Below are positions 29,375 through 38,065 of a stretch of 64,000 bases of DNA, piece by piece. A program made the position numbers and the translations under genes. How positions within the stretch are numbered: the first letter of the stretch is position 1; every line of letters starts with the position of its first letter. This DNA is from CALAED01 sp035765195 (GTDB lineage Bacteria; Actinomycetota; Actinomycetes; Streptosporangiales; Streptosporangiaceae), in NCBI GenBank assembly GCA_035765195.1, contig DASTYC010000006.1:62001-126000 (forward strand). Direction: 5' to 3'. The notes beneath the pieces were generated by a model. The model did not search any database. It was not told the DNA's origin and saw only the letters and a list, made by a program, of their open reading frames with translations.

Positions 29375-31680
29375 CCTCACCCGAGACTTCGTTCGAAGAT
29401 GTCGTGATCGAAGGGGAGGGCACGCAAACCGCCTTCGGTAATACCGTCTCCGGCGATCTGGTGATGAAGCAGATCACCTTCGTTCGCGGACGCCCCAAGA
29501 TGGTGTTGTCTGAAGGCGCGATCGGCGACCGCATCGCGGAGTACGTGCCGGCCGTCAATCACGACGAGATCGTCGCGGCGCTACGCCAAGACCGCGTTAT
29601 CGCGCTCGCCGGGTCGCCCGGCTTTGGGGTCACGACGACGGGGATCGCGGCACTGCGGCAGCTGCACCCCAAGATGCCGATCCGCCTGTTCTCCACCGGT
29701 GAGGACGATGTGGAGGAGATCGGCGCCACGGAGGCAATGGGCTACCTGGTCCGGGCGGGCGATGAGGAAGAGTCCCGGCTGCGTGCCTGCCTCGAGGCGG
29801 TCCTGGCGTCTCAAGGTCTTCTGCTGGTCGTCGGAACCGCTGTGGAGCACCGGCGTTTCACTGGTTTCCTGAGTCCCATCCCGGTCCAGCCGCCGCCGGC
29901 GGAAGCCGTCTACCACCGGCGACTGCTGCACCACCAACTCGGCGACACACCCTGGCCGAGCTGGCCGCGAGCGGCGGAGCTGCTCAAGGACGCGACCCCG
30001 GGAGACGCCCGCAGGCTCGCCGACATCGTGATCGCCGTCTGCCGGGACGGCGGAGACGTGGAGGAGGTGGAGCGGGCCTACCGAGGGTGGACCAAAGAAC
30101 TGCGTGAATGGTTCTCCGAGCATCCCGAGCTCCGCGACCGGACCCTGATGGTCGCCGCCTCCACGATCGCGCCGGCGGACGAGACGAGCGTGTACGGGGC
30201 GGCGCTGTCGCTGTCCCGGCAGCTCAAGATCGACCCAGCCGGGGGCGGCCTGGCGTGGCGGCCGTCGACCGGGCTGACGGAGCTTCTGGGGGCGGATTCC
30301 CGCGAGGGCCGGATCGAGTTTCCCAGGCATGGCTTCGCCCCCTCGGTCCTGCGGAACGTATGGACGGACTACCCCTTGGCTCGACAGGACCTGCTGTCGT
30401 GGCTGTCCACACTGCCCACCGACGAGGTGGTGTCCCTGGAGCCCGCCTTCCGTATCAAGATCGCCGAGACGTTCGCCGATCTCGCCGCCGAGCACGAGGC
30501 CGTAGAGAAGATCGTCCAGGTCGCGGAACAGTGGGCCGACGGCTCGCGCCGGGATGCGGATCTGGCCTACACGGCGCTGGCCCGTACCTGCCTGCATCCC
30601 TTGGTCGGCGGTCGGGTGCGCAGAAGACTCTATGAGTGGTCCCGGAGGGAACGACCCGCCAGCCAGACGCTGAGATTGACCATCGTGCGCGTCTGCGAAG
30701 TCTTGGGCCAGACTCACGTGTCGATCGCGCTGACCCGGCTCAAGCACCTCGCCACATTGGGCAACACGCAGATCCAGGACGAGGTGTTCGAGGTGCTCCG
30801 CGCGCTGGCCCAGATTCATCCCGAGGCGGTGGTCAATAGCGTGCTCGAGTGGTGCCGGGGCGCGGAAGATCTTCGTGATCAGAATGCCGCCAACCGGCTC
30901 TATGTGGGGCTGCGGTTTCTGCTCGCCGACGTCCTGGCCGACGCTTCAGGGGCCGTCGCTCCCGCCTCAGGCCCGACCGCATCTCTGCATCGCCTGATCA
31001 AGGTGATGGAGCAGGCGGCGACGCGAGACAACGAGTCGATCCGGATCCTCGTACTGGCGTCGGCGCGGGGGCTGGCCGAGCACTTCGCCCCTGCCGTGCT
31101 CCAGGCCGCGCTGACCTGGGCGAACGGGACCACGGTCGGACCACCCGCGTGGTCACCGATGCCGGATCGGATGGTGTCCTTGACCAAGCTGGGTACGGAA
31201 CTGTTCCTGGGCTTGGCGATCGAGCAGGACCCGCAAGGATACGCCGAAATCCTGACCGGCGTGGCAGCGCTCGACCCGAGGACCAGCGTGCCCGCATGGC
31301 GGGTCGCGCTGAACGAGGTCTCCGCTCGGTGGAACGACTATGACGCCCAACGAAGAGACCCGCACGGAAGGTATGTGCCCCGACGCTACACAGGCGGACG
31401 CTATGAGGACTTCGAAGATGCGGTCTGGCACTGGCTGGACACCGCCGTGGCTCGTCCAGATCTGCGGCAGGGCATCGTCGCCGCCTTCGCCGCAGCGGCC
31501 GGTCGCGTCCCTGCGCGACGGCGGGAAATGATGGAGCTCGTACGGTTTTGGGCAGACCGTCACCCCGGACGACGGGCGGTCAAGGACGCCATCCTCGTCC
31601 GGCTGCTCCTGCCGGAATGGCAACGACTCCTGCTCATGTTCTGGGTCGGGCTCAAGACCACGATCATCGAGGGGCCCTAA
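29371..31680 (+). CDS. STAND-like protein with degenerate P-loop and helical repeats
   Basis: 769 residues. The N-terminal motif at 15-30 is GEGTQTAFGNTVSGDL. Residues about 50-170 look like a STAND/AAA-type NTPase remnant: GSPGFGVTTT at 81-90 has the Walker A shape, but Val87 replaces the invariant Lys, and the Walker B strand LLLVVGTAVE lacks acidic residues. The remaining 550 residues are alpha-helical and probably form a HEAT/ARM-like repeat solenoid. This fits 'inactive STAND' components of bacterial conflict systems. It overlaps the cyclase-like gene by 4 bases, so the two are coupled. Domain fold and function are inferred; no close family recognised. Confidence 0.65.
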   Translation: MTSPETSFEDVVIEGEGTQTAFGNTVSGDLVMKQITFVRGRPKMVLSEGAIGDRIAEYVPAVNHDEIVAALRQDRVIALAGSPGFGVTTTGIAALRQLHPKMPIRLFSTGEDDVEEIGATEAMGYLVRAGDEEESRLRACLEAVLASQGLLLVVGTAVEHRRFTGFLSPIPVQPPPAEAVYHRRLLHHQLGDTPWPSWPRAAELLKDATPGDARRLADIVIAVCRDGGDVEEVERAYRGWTKELREWFSEHPELRDRTLMVAASTIAPADETSVYGAALSLSRQLKIDPAGGGLAWRPSTGLTELLGADSREGRIEFPRHGFAPSVLRNVWTDYPLARQDLLSWLSTLPTDEVVSLEPAFRIKIAETFADLAAEHEAVEKIVQVAEQWADGSRRDADLAYTALARTCLHPLVGGRVRRRLYEWSRRERPASQTLRLTIVRVCEVLGQTHVSIALTRLKHLATLGNTQIQDEVFEVLRALAQIHPEAVVNSVLEWCRGAEDLRDQNAANRLYVGLRFLLADVLADASGAVAPASGPTASLHRLIKVMEQAATRDNESIRILVLASARGLAEHFAPAVLQAALTWANGTTVGPPAWSPMPDRMVSLTKLGTELFLGLAIEQDPQGYAEILTGVAALDPRTSVPAWRVALNEVSARWNDYDAQRRDPHGRYVPRRYTGGRYEDFEDAVWHWLDTAVARPDLRQGIVAAFAAAAGRVPARRREMMELVRFWADRHPGRRAVKDAILVRLLLPEWQRLLLMFWVGLKTTIIEGP

Positions 31681-31858
31681 CATTCTGGGCGGAGGTCGCT
31701 GCCCGGGCGGATATGGCTGCTTCGTCGTCGGCACTGGTCGGGACCGCAGGTGACTCATGTTTTCGGTTGGCGCGGCCGCCGCGGGCGTGTCGCGGCCGCG
31801 CCGGGCCGGGTCCGGTGCGGCCTTCCAACGCCGGGGCTGAGCGGTTCGTCGTCAGGGG

Positions 31859-33085
31859 TCAGGGCATCAGCGTGACGCCGTTGGATTGGATGAAGGCGCC
31901 GCCTAGGAATGCGTTGACGAACGCCGTTGTGGGCTGGTCGACGTGGGCGGAGGTGGCTTGGAAGGTGGCGGATGTGGCGCCGGCGGGAATGGTCAACGTG
32001 CCGGGGACGTCCAGGATGCCCATGCTCGTCTGCAAGGAGACCACCGTGTCGACGTCAGATGGGCCCGCAAGGGTGACGGTGCCCTCGAAACTGGTGCCGC
32101 TCTGCGCGGATGTGGGCAGGGTGACCGCAGTGATCCGAGGCTGGATGGTGATGTCGAGAAATGCGGTGGCCTGGAGGGCGGTCACCTTGAACGTCACATG
32201 GGTCGTGCTGGTGACATCGGCGGTGTTGAAGAAGAAGCCGCCGACAACCTGGTCCTCGCTGATGAAGACACTGGGGGACTCCAGTTGTACAGCGGGATTG
32301 TCGTCGACGACGCTCACCTGCGCCTCGATGCCGCCCGCCGGGGCCGGGTTGTCGAGCAAGACGGTAAATCCCGCGAAGCTCTGCCCGTAGAGGACAACCG
32401 CGCCCCCGGATTGGATGCTTATCCGCTGGCTCCCGTCGAACGGGGGGATGAGGACTTTCGACGCGGTGAGGGTGCGGGTTCCGAGTGTGATCGAGATGTT
32501 TACCGTGGTGTCCTGGGTGACCGGGCTGTCCTCGAATCCCGTGCCAGTGGTCAAGCCCATGGCTCCAGGCGGAATGTTGATCGCTGTGGGCACCGTGACC
32601 GCGGGACTGTCAGAGGCGACCAGCACGGTAAGTCCGCTGGAGGGGGCGGGGCCGGTGAGCAGAATTCGCAGGACCACGTCATTGGGCGCCGTCGAGGGCG
32701 GAATTTCAACCGACTTCAATCCCGGACTGACGTTGACATCCTGGGTGAGGGACTGCCGCTTGTAGTCGGCGGTGATATGCGCTACGTACCAGGGCCCATC
32801 GACTAGCGAGGCGGTCATGGGAAAGGCGGCGACGGTCTGCCCGCGCCGCACGGTGACGGTGGCCGGGAGAGACAGCGACGACGGATCCGACCTCAGCGAG
32901 ACCTCGACATCGGCGCGCGGCACGCAATCCAGGGTGACGCTGCCGGACGCCGTGTCGCCCGCATGCATCAACCCCGGCACCGTTAACGCGGCGAGTGCAG
33001 GACGGCACGGAGCGGCCGAAGCATACTGGACGGGCACCGCTAGGACCGTCAGCATCAGCAGGGCGCCCACGAGAGTTCTTTTCAT
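31859..33085 (-). CDS. Secreted protein with beta-sandwich repeats
   Basis: 408 residues from the ATG at 33085, with a signal peptide MKRTLVGALLMLTVLAVPVQ ending at ASAAPC. The mature part has about four repeats of roughly 90 residues ending in patterns like ATVTVRRGQTVAAFPM and TLTIPAGATSATFQ, the layout of Calx-beta or Ig-like domains. Such proteins act in adhesion or as structural extracellular parts. No enzyme domain or anchor is seen. Function unknown. Confidence 0.7.
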   Translation of the reverse strand: MKRTLVGALLMLTVLAVPVQYASAAPCRPALAALTVPGLMHAGDTASGSVTLDCVPRADVEVSLRSDPSSLSLPATVTVRRGQTVAAFPMTASLVDGPWYVAHITADYKRQSLTQDVNVSPGLKSVEIPPSTAPNDVVLRILLTGPAPSSGLTVLVASDSPAVTVPTAINIPPGAMGLTTGTGFEDSPVTQDTTVNISITLGTRTLTASKVLIPPFDGSQRISIQSGGAVVLYGQSFAGFTVLLDNPAPAGGIEAQVSVVDDNPAVQLESPSVFISEDQVVGGFFFNTADVTSTTHVTFKVTALQATAFLDITIQPRITAVTLPTSAQSGTSFEGTVTLAGPSDVDTVVSLQTSMGILDVPGTLTIPAGATSATFQATSAHVDQPTTAFVNAFLGGAFIQSNGVTLMP

Positions 33086-33180
33086 CAAGTCCCCATCCGA
33101 TCTGACGATGCGGTACCAAGGTGCGGAGGCGTCCACGGCCTATCGGGTTCGGCCGCCGCGAGACATAACACCGTAGCGAC

Positions 33181-33321
33181 TCAAGAACCCTGACCTCGCG
33201 GCCGCAACCGGCCAGGCGAGGGGGCCCGGGCCGTCCCGGCGGCGTAACGGAGTGCCAGGCCGGCCAGCCCCGCGCCGATACCTGCCACCGCACCGCCGGT
33301 CACGACACTCTTCAACCGCAT
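33181..33321 (-). CDS. Possible small membrane peptide
   Basis: 46 codons from ATG. A basic start is followed by a Gly/Ala-rich hydrophobic stretch (SVVTGGAVAGIGAGLAGLAL) and an Arg/Pro tail. Codon use is G/C-rich at third positions, but the ribosome-binding site is weak. It lies between the beta-repeat protein and the MetE-like gene, where no other gene fits. Low confidence. Confidence 0.3.
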   Translation of the reverse strand: MRLKSVVTGGAVAGIGAGLAGLALRYAAGTARAPSPGRLRPRGQGS

Positions 33322-33387
33322 CACAGGCCCCCGAACACCGCTCACCAAGAGGCCGGCCGGATTCCCGCACAGGTGGCGGGGCGCCGG

Positions 33388-34494
33388 TCAGCCCCAGGCG
33401 CGGTCCGCGACCTCGCTGACGAGGTGCAGCTTCTTCGCCTGCGCGTCTTCGCTGATCGCGTTGCCCGGGCCCGCCGAAGCGAATCCGCATTGCGTCGACA
33501 GTGCGAGCTGGTCGCGTGGGTAAAAGCGGCTCGCCTCGTCGATGCGGGCGAGGAGTTCGTCGGCCGTCTCCAGCTTGTCGAACTTCGACGACACGAGGCC
33601 GAGCACAACGCTCTTGTTCTCGGGCAGGTCGCTGAGCGGTTCGAAGGAGCCGGAACGCTCGTCGTCGTACTCCAGGAGGAAAACGTCGAAGTTCGTCGCC
33701 CTCCGGAACAGCTGCTTCGAAAGGTGCTCGTAGCCGCCGGCGCTGATCCAGTCGCTCTCGTAATTGCCCTTGCAGAGGTGGAGGCCGAACGTTACGCCGG
33801 ACACGTTCGCGACTTCGTTCAAGATGTCCACGCCCTCGCTGAACATGCGATCGACGGAGATACCCGCCTCTTCCCATGCGGTGCGCTGCGATTCGTCGAC
33901 GAGCTGACCGAAATCCGGAGCGTCGATCTGGATGTACTCGCAGCCGAGCCGCGCCAGTTCTTCGGCCTCTTCCCGCATCAGCCGAAGGCCGTCGGCGAAA
34001 AGCTCGAACGGGTCGCTATACGCGCCGCGCGATCGTTCTGGCGACCAGACGAGGAAAAGCATCAGGGGACTCGGCAGCGTCACCTTGACCGGGCGCCGGG
34101 CCCTGGCGCGGGCGTAGGAGTACTCCTCCACGGTCATCATCCGACGCCGGCGCAGCTTTTCCGTGGCGGAAAGCGGCACCTTGAAGGCGGACTTCTCTTC
34201 TCCTGTCTGGTCGCGGAACGGGACATGGACGTGGTCGGTGGCGGGATCCGGCGTGAGCCCCTCCACCGCTTCGGTCAGCTGGTCGATGAACGAGTGCCGC
34301 CGCAGCTCTCCGTCGTTGATGACGTCCAGGCCGGCGCCCTCCTGAAGCGCGATCGCCTCGTCGACGGCGCGATCCTCGATCTCCTTGTATTTCGCCGCGG
34401 ACAGCCGCCCGGCCTCGTACCGTTCCCGGGCGTTCAGCAGATACGCGGGGCGCAGGAGCGAACCAATGACGTCCGCGTGATACACCATGGTCAT
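33388..34494 (-). CDS. MetE-family (cobalamin-independent methionine synthase C-domain) protein
   Basis: 368 residues equal to the catalytic half of MetE only. The zinc ligands are conserved: His and Cys in GLHLCKGN, Glu in FLLEYDDE and Cys in LSTQCGFAS. IGSLLRP starts the barrel. Family members transfer a methyl or alkyl group to or from a thiol; stand-alone forms include core-MetE and epoxyalkane:CoM transferase. It lies 41 bases downstream of an FAD monooxygenase on the same strand, so it may act on the same substrate rather than make methionine (inference). A GGAAGG lies 6 bases before the ATG. Confidence 0.85.
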   Translation of the reverse strand: MTMVYHADVIGSLLRPAYLLNARERYEAGRLSAAKYKEIEDRAVDEAIALQEGAGLDVINDGELRRHSFIDQLTEAVEGLTPDPATDHVHVPFRDQTGEEKSAFKVPLSATEKLRRRRMMTVEEYSYARARARRPVKVTLPSPLMLFLVWSPERSRGAYSDPFELFADGLRLMREEAEELARLGCEYIQIDAPDFGQLVDESQRTAWEEAGISVDRMFSEGVDILNEVANVSGVTFGLHLCKGNYESDWISAGGYEHLSKQLFRRATNFDVFLLEYDDERSGSFEPLSDLPENKSVVLGLVSSKFDKLETADELLARIDEASRFYPRDQLALSTQCGFASAGPGNAISEDAQAKKLHLVSEVADRAWG

Positions 34495-34535
34495 TTCCGG
34501 CCTTCCTTTCCTTCGTGGTCGACGAGCTCGGCGCG

Positions 34536-36230
34536 TCAGCCGTGTCCGAGACAGAGCAAGGACCGCAGTGCGTGCAGCACGACCTCCTCGGCGGCTCCGG
34601 CGGAGTCGTCCGGGGCCCGCCAGCCGACGAAACCGTCCGGTCGCACGATGACCGCGCCGGATGCCGAGATCCCGTACGCGTCGTGGAAACCGTCCTCCGG
34701 GTCGGCCAGCTCGGCGGAGCCCACCCGGTGGACGTCCAACGGCAGCCGCAACCGCTCCGCCGCGCGGAGCGCCGCGGGGCGCCAGAGGTCGCCCTCGGCG
34801 CCGGCCAGCAGGACGAAGTTCTTGCCGAAGAGGTCCAGGGCCGACACGCGATCGCCGCCGCGTTCGAGGAAGACGTGCGGCGCCCGGGATCCGGGGCGGC
34901 CCTTCGACTCACGCGGGTGCTCGTGGAGCCGATGATCGCCGTCCCCTTCCAGGCCGTCGCCCTCCAGAACGACCGCGGGGGAGTTGTAGCGGTAGCCGAT
35001 CTCCATCGAGAAATCGTCCACCAGCGGCTGCATGCTGTCCGTCCCCAGGTACGGGGCGACGCGTGTGACGTACCTCGCGTATGCCTGCTCGACCGTGAGC
35101 TCGCCGATCGGATGCCGCTCGGCGTCGTAGGTCCGCAGCAACTCGGGGCCGGCGACGCCGCCGAGCACGAGCGCCAGCTTCCATGCGAGGTTGTGGGCGT
35201 CCTGGACTCCGGTGTTGCCCCCGAACCCGCCGTTCGGCGGCACCACGTGCGCGGCGTCACCGCTCAGGAAGACGCGCCCTTCCTGATAGCGCTCGGCGAC
35301 GTCGGCGATGGCCTGCCACGTCGCGATGTCCTTGATGACAACCGGCATGTCGGGTATGCCGATCGCCGCGCGCAGCAGTTCGAGCGCGCGCTGCTCGGTG
35401 ATCCCGTCGGCGACGTTCGCCCATGGAGCATCCGGGTAGGCCGTGACGATCTCCGGGCGAGACGTGTCGCCGACGAGGTTGACGACGAGGAACCCGGCGT
35501 TGCCGCTCCTGTCGAGCCGGAAGAACCCGCGCAGCACCGGGTTCGTCACGTAATGGACGCCCTGGTTGCGGCCGCGCAGCAACGGCTCGAGATCGGCTTC
35601 GGAATGGAAGTAGATCGTGATGCTGTTCGACAGCAGACCGTGGCCGCGCATGCCGATGCCCAGGCGTTCGCGGATCGGGCTGCGGTTGCCGTCGGCGGCG
35701 ACGACGTATTGAGCGCGCACGGTGCGCTCCACCTCGTTGTCGAGGTCGCGGAGGGTCGCCGTGACGCCGCCGTCGTCCTGGGCGAGCGACGTGCATTCGG
35801 TGCGATAACGAAGCGTCGCGCCCAGTTCCTCGGCGCGGGCTCGCAGGATGGGCTCCAGCGCGTCCTGATCGATGAACGACCGCACCGTCGGGCTGAACTC
35901 CTCCACACCGGCGTTGAGGCTCGGGAAGTAGTTCGCGATCTCCCGGCCGGCGAGGGACTCGACGTTGTTGATGCCGCCGTCCGGGTGGTACTGCTTTTCC
36001 GACTTGCGGCGCACGACGTCTTCCAGGCCCACCGATCGAAGGATTTCAAGGGTGCGCAGATGGAAATGGCCGGCGCGCGGATGGATCGCGGTCCCGGTGT
36101 GGCGTTCGACGGTCAGCGAGTCGATTCCGTGCCAGCGCAGGAACAACGCCGTCGACAGGCCGACCAAGCTCCCGCCCACGACGAGCACGGGGACTTCTTC
36201 ATCCACGCTGTGAGGTCTTGTCGTCGTCAC
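34536..36230 (-). CDS. FAD-dependent aromatic monooxygenase (PheA/TfdB/RdmE type)
   Basis: 564 residues, a group A flavoprotein hydroxylase. The FAD-binding motif is VLVVGGSLVGLSTALFLRWH, the DG motif is YVVAADGNRSPIRERLG, and the GD motif is FLSGDAAHVVPPNGGFGGNT. A C-terminal thioredoxin-like domain includes FVLLAG and VIVRPDGFVGWRAPD. It uses NAD(P)H and O2 to hydroxylate an aromatic substrate. It is divergent from a LysR regulator, so probably induced by its substrate, and in an operon with the MetE-like gene. Confidence 0.92.
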   Translation of the reverse strand: MTTTRPHSVDEEVPVLVVGGSLVGLSTALFLRWHGIDSLTVERHTGTAIHPRAGHFHLRTLEILRSVGLEDVVRRKSEKQYHPDGGINNVESLAGREIANYFPSLNAGVEEFSPTVRSFIDQDALEPILRARAEELGATLRYRTECTSLAQDDGGVTATLRDLDNEVERTVRAQYVVAADGNRSPIRERLGIGMRGHGLLSNSITIYFHSEADLEPLLRGRNQGVHYVTNPVLRGFFRLDRSGNAGFLVVNLVGDTSRPEIVTAYPDAPWANVADGITEQRALELLRAAIGIPDMPVVIKDIATWQAIADVAERYQEGRVFLSGDAAHVVPPNGGFGGNTGVQDAHNLAWKLALVLGGVAGPELLRTYDAERHPIGELTVEQAYARYVTRVAPYLGTDSMQPLVDDFSMEIGYRYNSPAVVLEGDGLEGDGDHRLHEHPRESKGRPGSRAPHVFLERGGDRVSALDLFGKNFVLLAGAEGDLWRPAALRAAERLRLPLDVHRVGSAELADPEDGFHDAYGISASGAVIVRPDGFVGWRAPDDSAGAAEEVVLHALRSLLCLGHG

Positions 36231-36413
36231 GTCCCTCGCCCTTCCGGAACGGCGGTTTGTGAGTCCCTTTGTGCGCTGGGCACCGGCTTGGACACGATGA
36301 GTATTCGCCCACGCGGTCCGGCGAGGTCGAGCGAGATCTAGTGGGATCTAGTGAGAGATCGTCCTGCGCCTTCCGTCGTGGTGGGTCTGACGCTAAAGAC
36401 GATTGGACCATTT

Positions 36414-36428
36414 CACAATCTGATTGTG
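36414..36428. promoter_or_regulatory. Candidate LysR operator, palindrome 1
   Basis: Perfect inverted repeat CACAATC-T-GATTGTG in the divergent promoter region, 49 bases before the LysR start. LysR-type regulators bind such dyads. Confidence 0.5.
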
Positions 36429-36440
36429 TGAATGTAGTTC

Positions 36441-36455
36441 ATTGCGTGCAGCAAT
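36441..36455. promoter_or_regulatory. Candidate LysR operator, palindrome 2
   Basis: ATTGC-N5-GCAAT, a T-N11-A type dyad typical of LysR regulators, just upstream of the regulator gene. Confidence 0.5.
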
Positions 36456-36476
36456 AGTCCGTGGTAGAAGGCCAAG

Positions 36477-37418
36477 ATGAACCTTGCGGGCGTGGACCTC
36501 AATCTCCTGGTGGCGTTCGATGCGCTGCTGGCCGAATGCAGCGTCACCCGCGCGGCGAGTCGGCTCGGGCTGAGTCAACCGGGGATGAGCAACACCCTGG
36601 CCCGGCTGCGCAAGCTGTTCGGCGACCCGCTCTTCGTGCGCGAGGGCCTGACGCTCGTGCCGACGCCGCGCGCCGAATCACTCGGCCGGCCGGTCCGTGA
36701 GGCTCTGGCCCTCATTCAGCACGCCATCGACGAGCGGCCCGGCTTCGACCCGGCCACCGACCGCGCCACGTTCGTCATCAGCTGCTCCGACTACAGCCTG
36801 CTCATGCTCATCGGCCCGCTGGTCCGGCGCCTGGCCGCCGAGGCGCCGGGCGTGACGATCCAGGTCCTGCCGCGATCGCCGGAGGCCGTGCGGCTGCTCC
36901 GCGACGGCGAAGTGGACCTCGTCATCGAACCTTTCAAGATCATGCAAGATGCGGCGCTGCCCACCCAGCGACTCTTCGCCGACCGCTGGCTGTGCTGCGT
37001 GTGGGAGGGCACCACTCAGGTCGGCGACCGCATGACAATGGACACCTACCTGCGGCTCGGGCACCTGGTCTACTCCATGGGGCGGGGCCAGCCGATCTCG
37101 CTCGCCGACCAGCACCTGGCCCAGGCCAAGGTGCCGCGCAGGGTCGAGTTCACCGTGGAGAGCTTCCTGCTGGCGCCGTTCCTCCTGCAGGGCACCGACC
37201 TTGTGACACTGGTCCTCGAACGCGCCGCTCCGCACCTTCGGCGCACCGCCGCGGTCCGCTTCCTCGAGCCGCCGCTCGACCTCCCCCCGATCACCGAAAT
37301 GCTGTGGTGGCACCCACGACGCACCGCCGACCCGGCACACGCCTGGGTCCGAGCCCGCATCGGGGAGATCGCCGCGGAACTCGACCAAGCCGATCTTCAA
37401 CCCGCACCCGATTCCTGA
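36477..37418 (+). CDS. LysR family transcriptional regulator
   Basis: 313 residues. The N-terminal winged helix (LNLLVAFDALLAECSVTRAA, then SRLGLSQPGMSNTLARLRKL) begins at residue 6, followed by the effector-binding domain. The NodD/LinR-like N-terminus suggests an aromatic-compound regulator. It is divergent from the monooxygenase-MetE operon with two dyads in between, so it probably controls it. AGAAGG lies before the ATG. Confidence 0.92.
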   Translation: MNLAGVDLNLLVAFDALLAECSVTRAASRLGLSQPGMSNTLARLRKLFGDPLFVREGLTLVPTPRAESLGRPVREALALIQHAIDERPGFDPATDRATFVISCSDYSLLMLIGPLVRRLAAEAPGVTIQVLPRSPEAVRLLRDGEVDLVIEPFKIMQDAALPTQRLFADRWLCCVWEGTTQVGDRMTMDTYLRLGHLVYSMGRGQPISLADQHLAQAKVPRRVEFTVESFLLAPFLLQGTDLVTLVLERAAPHLRRTAAVRFLEPPLDLPPITEMLWWHPRRTADPAHAWVRARIGEIAAELDQADLQPAPDS

Positions 37419-37458
37419 CAGCCGGCGCACGACCTGCGGCATCGCATTTCGGCGCTCC

Positions 37459-38037
37459 TCACGCATCGGTAGGTGCTGAGGCGGTCAGCGGGTCGAACCG
37501 ATAGGTCAGGACGGCGATGCCGGATTTCATCGCCGTGGCCTCGATGAGCTCGAATCTCGTCAACAGACGCGGCCGGAACAGCAGGTCCTCTGGGTCGCCG
37601 CGGCCGAGGAAGAACGGGTGCACCCACAGCCGGAGTTCGTCCAGCAGACCGTGTTCCATGAGGGCCGTGGAGACCTGGCCGAAGCCGTACTGCACGATGT
37701 CCCGGCCGGGTCCGTCCTTGAGTCGCCTGATCTCGTCGATCACGTTGCCGCTGATGACCGTGGTGTTGTTCCACTCGGGCCGGCGCAGTGTGGAGGAGAC
37801 GACGTACTTGGCCATGCTGTTGATGCGGTCGCTGTAGGGGTCGCCGGACCGGCTCGGCCACGCCGCCGCGAAGCTGTCGTAGGTGCGCCTGCCCATCAGC
37901 ACGGCGTCGCAGGCGGACAACAGCTCCGTTTGGACGGCGAACCCGGCGCCCTCGTCATCTTTGGTCGGCGGCCAGTCCTGCGGGTTCTCGATAACACCGT
38001 CGAGCGTGATGTACGTCGAGTTGATGATCTTACGCAT
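37459..38037 (-). CDS. Dihydrofolate reductase family protein (RibD C-domain fold)
   Basis: 192 residues: MRKIINSTYITLDGVIENPQ, then LLSACDAVLMGRRTYDSFAA and the GRDIVQYGFGQVSTALMEHG segment, all typical of the YyaP/RibD reductase group. It binds NADPH; substrate unknown and not necessarily folate. AAGGAG precedes the ATG. It is 28 bases downstream of the FAD oxidoreductase gene and probably in the same operon. Confidence 0.9.
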   Translation of the reverse strand: MRKIINSTYITLDGVIENPQDWPPTKDDEGAGFAVQTELLSACDAVLMGRRTYDSFAAAWPSRSGDPYSDRINSMAKYVVSSTLRRPEWNNTTVISGNVIDEIRRLKDGPGRDIVQYGFGQVSTALMEHGLLDELRLWVHPFFLGRGDPEDLLFRPRLLTRFELIEATAMKSGIAVLTYRFDPLTASAPTDA

Positions 38038-38065
38038 GGTCGATGCTCCTTGGTGATCGGTCGCG

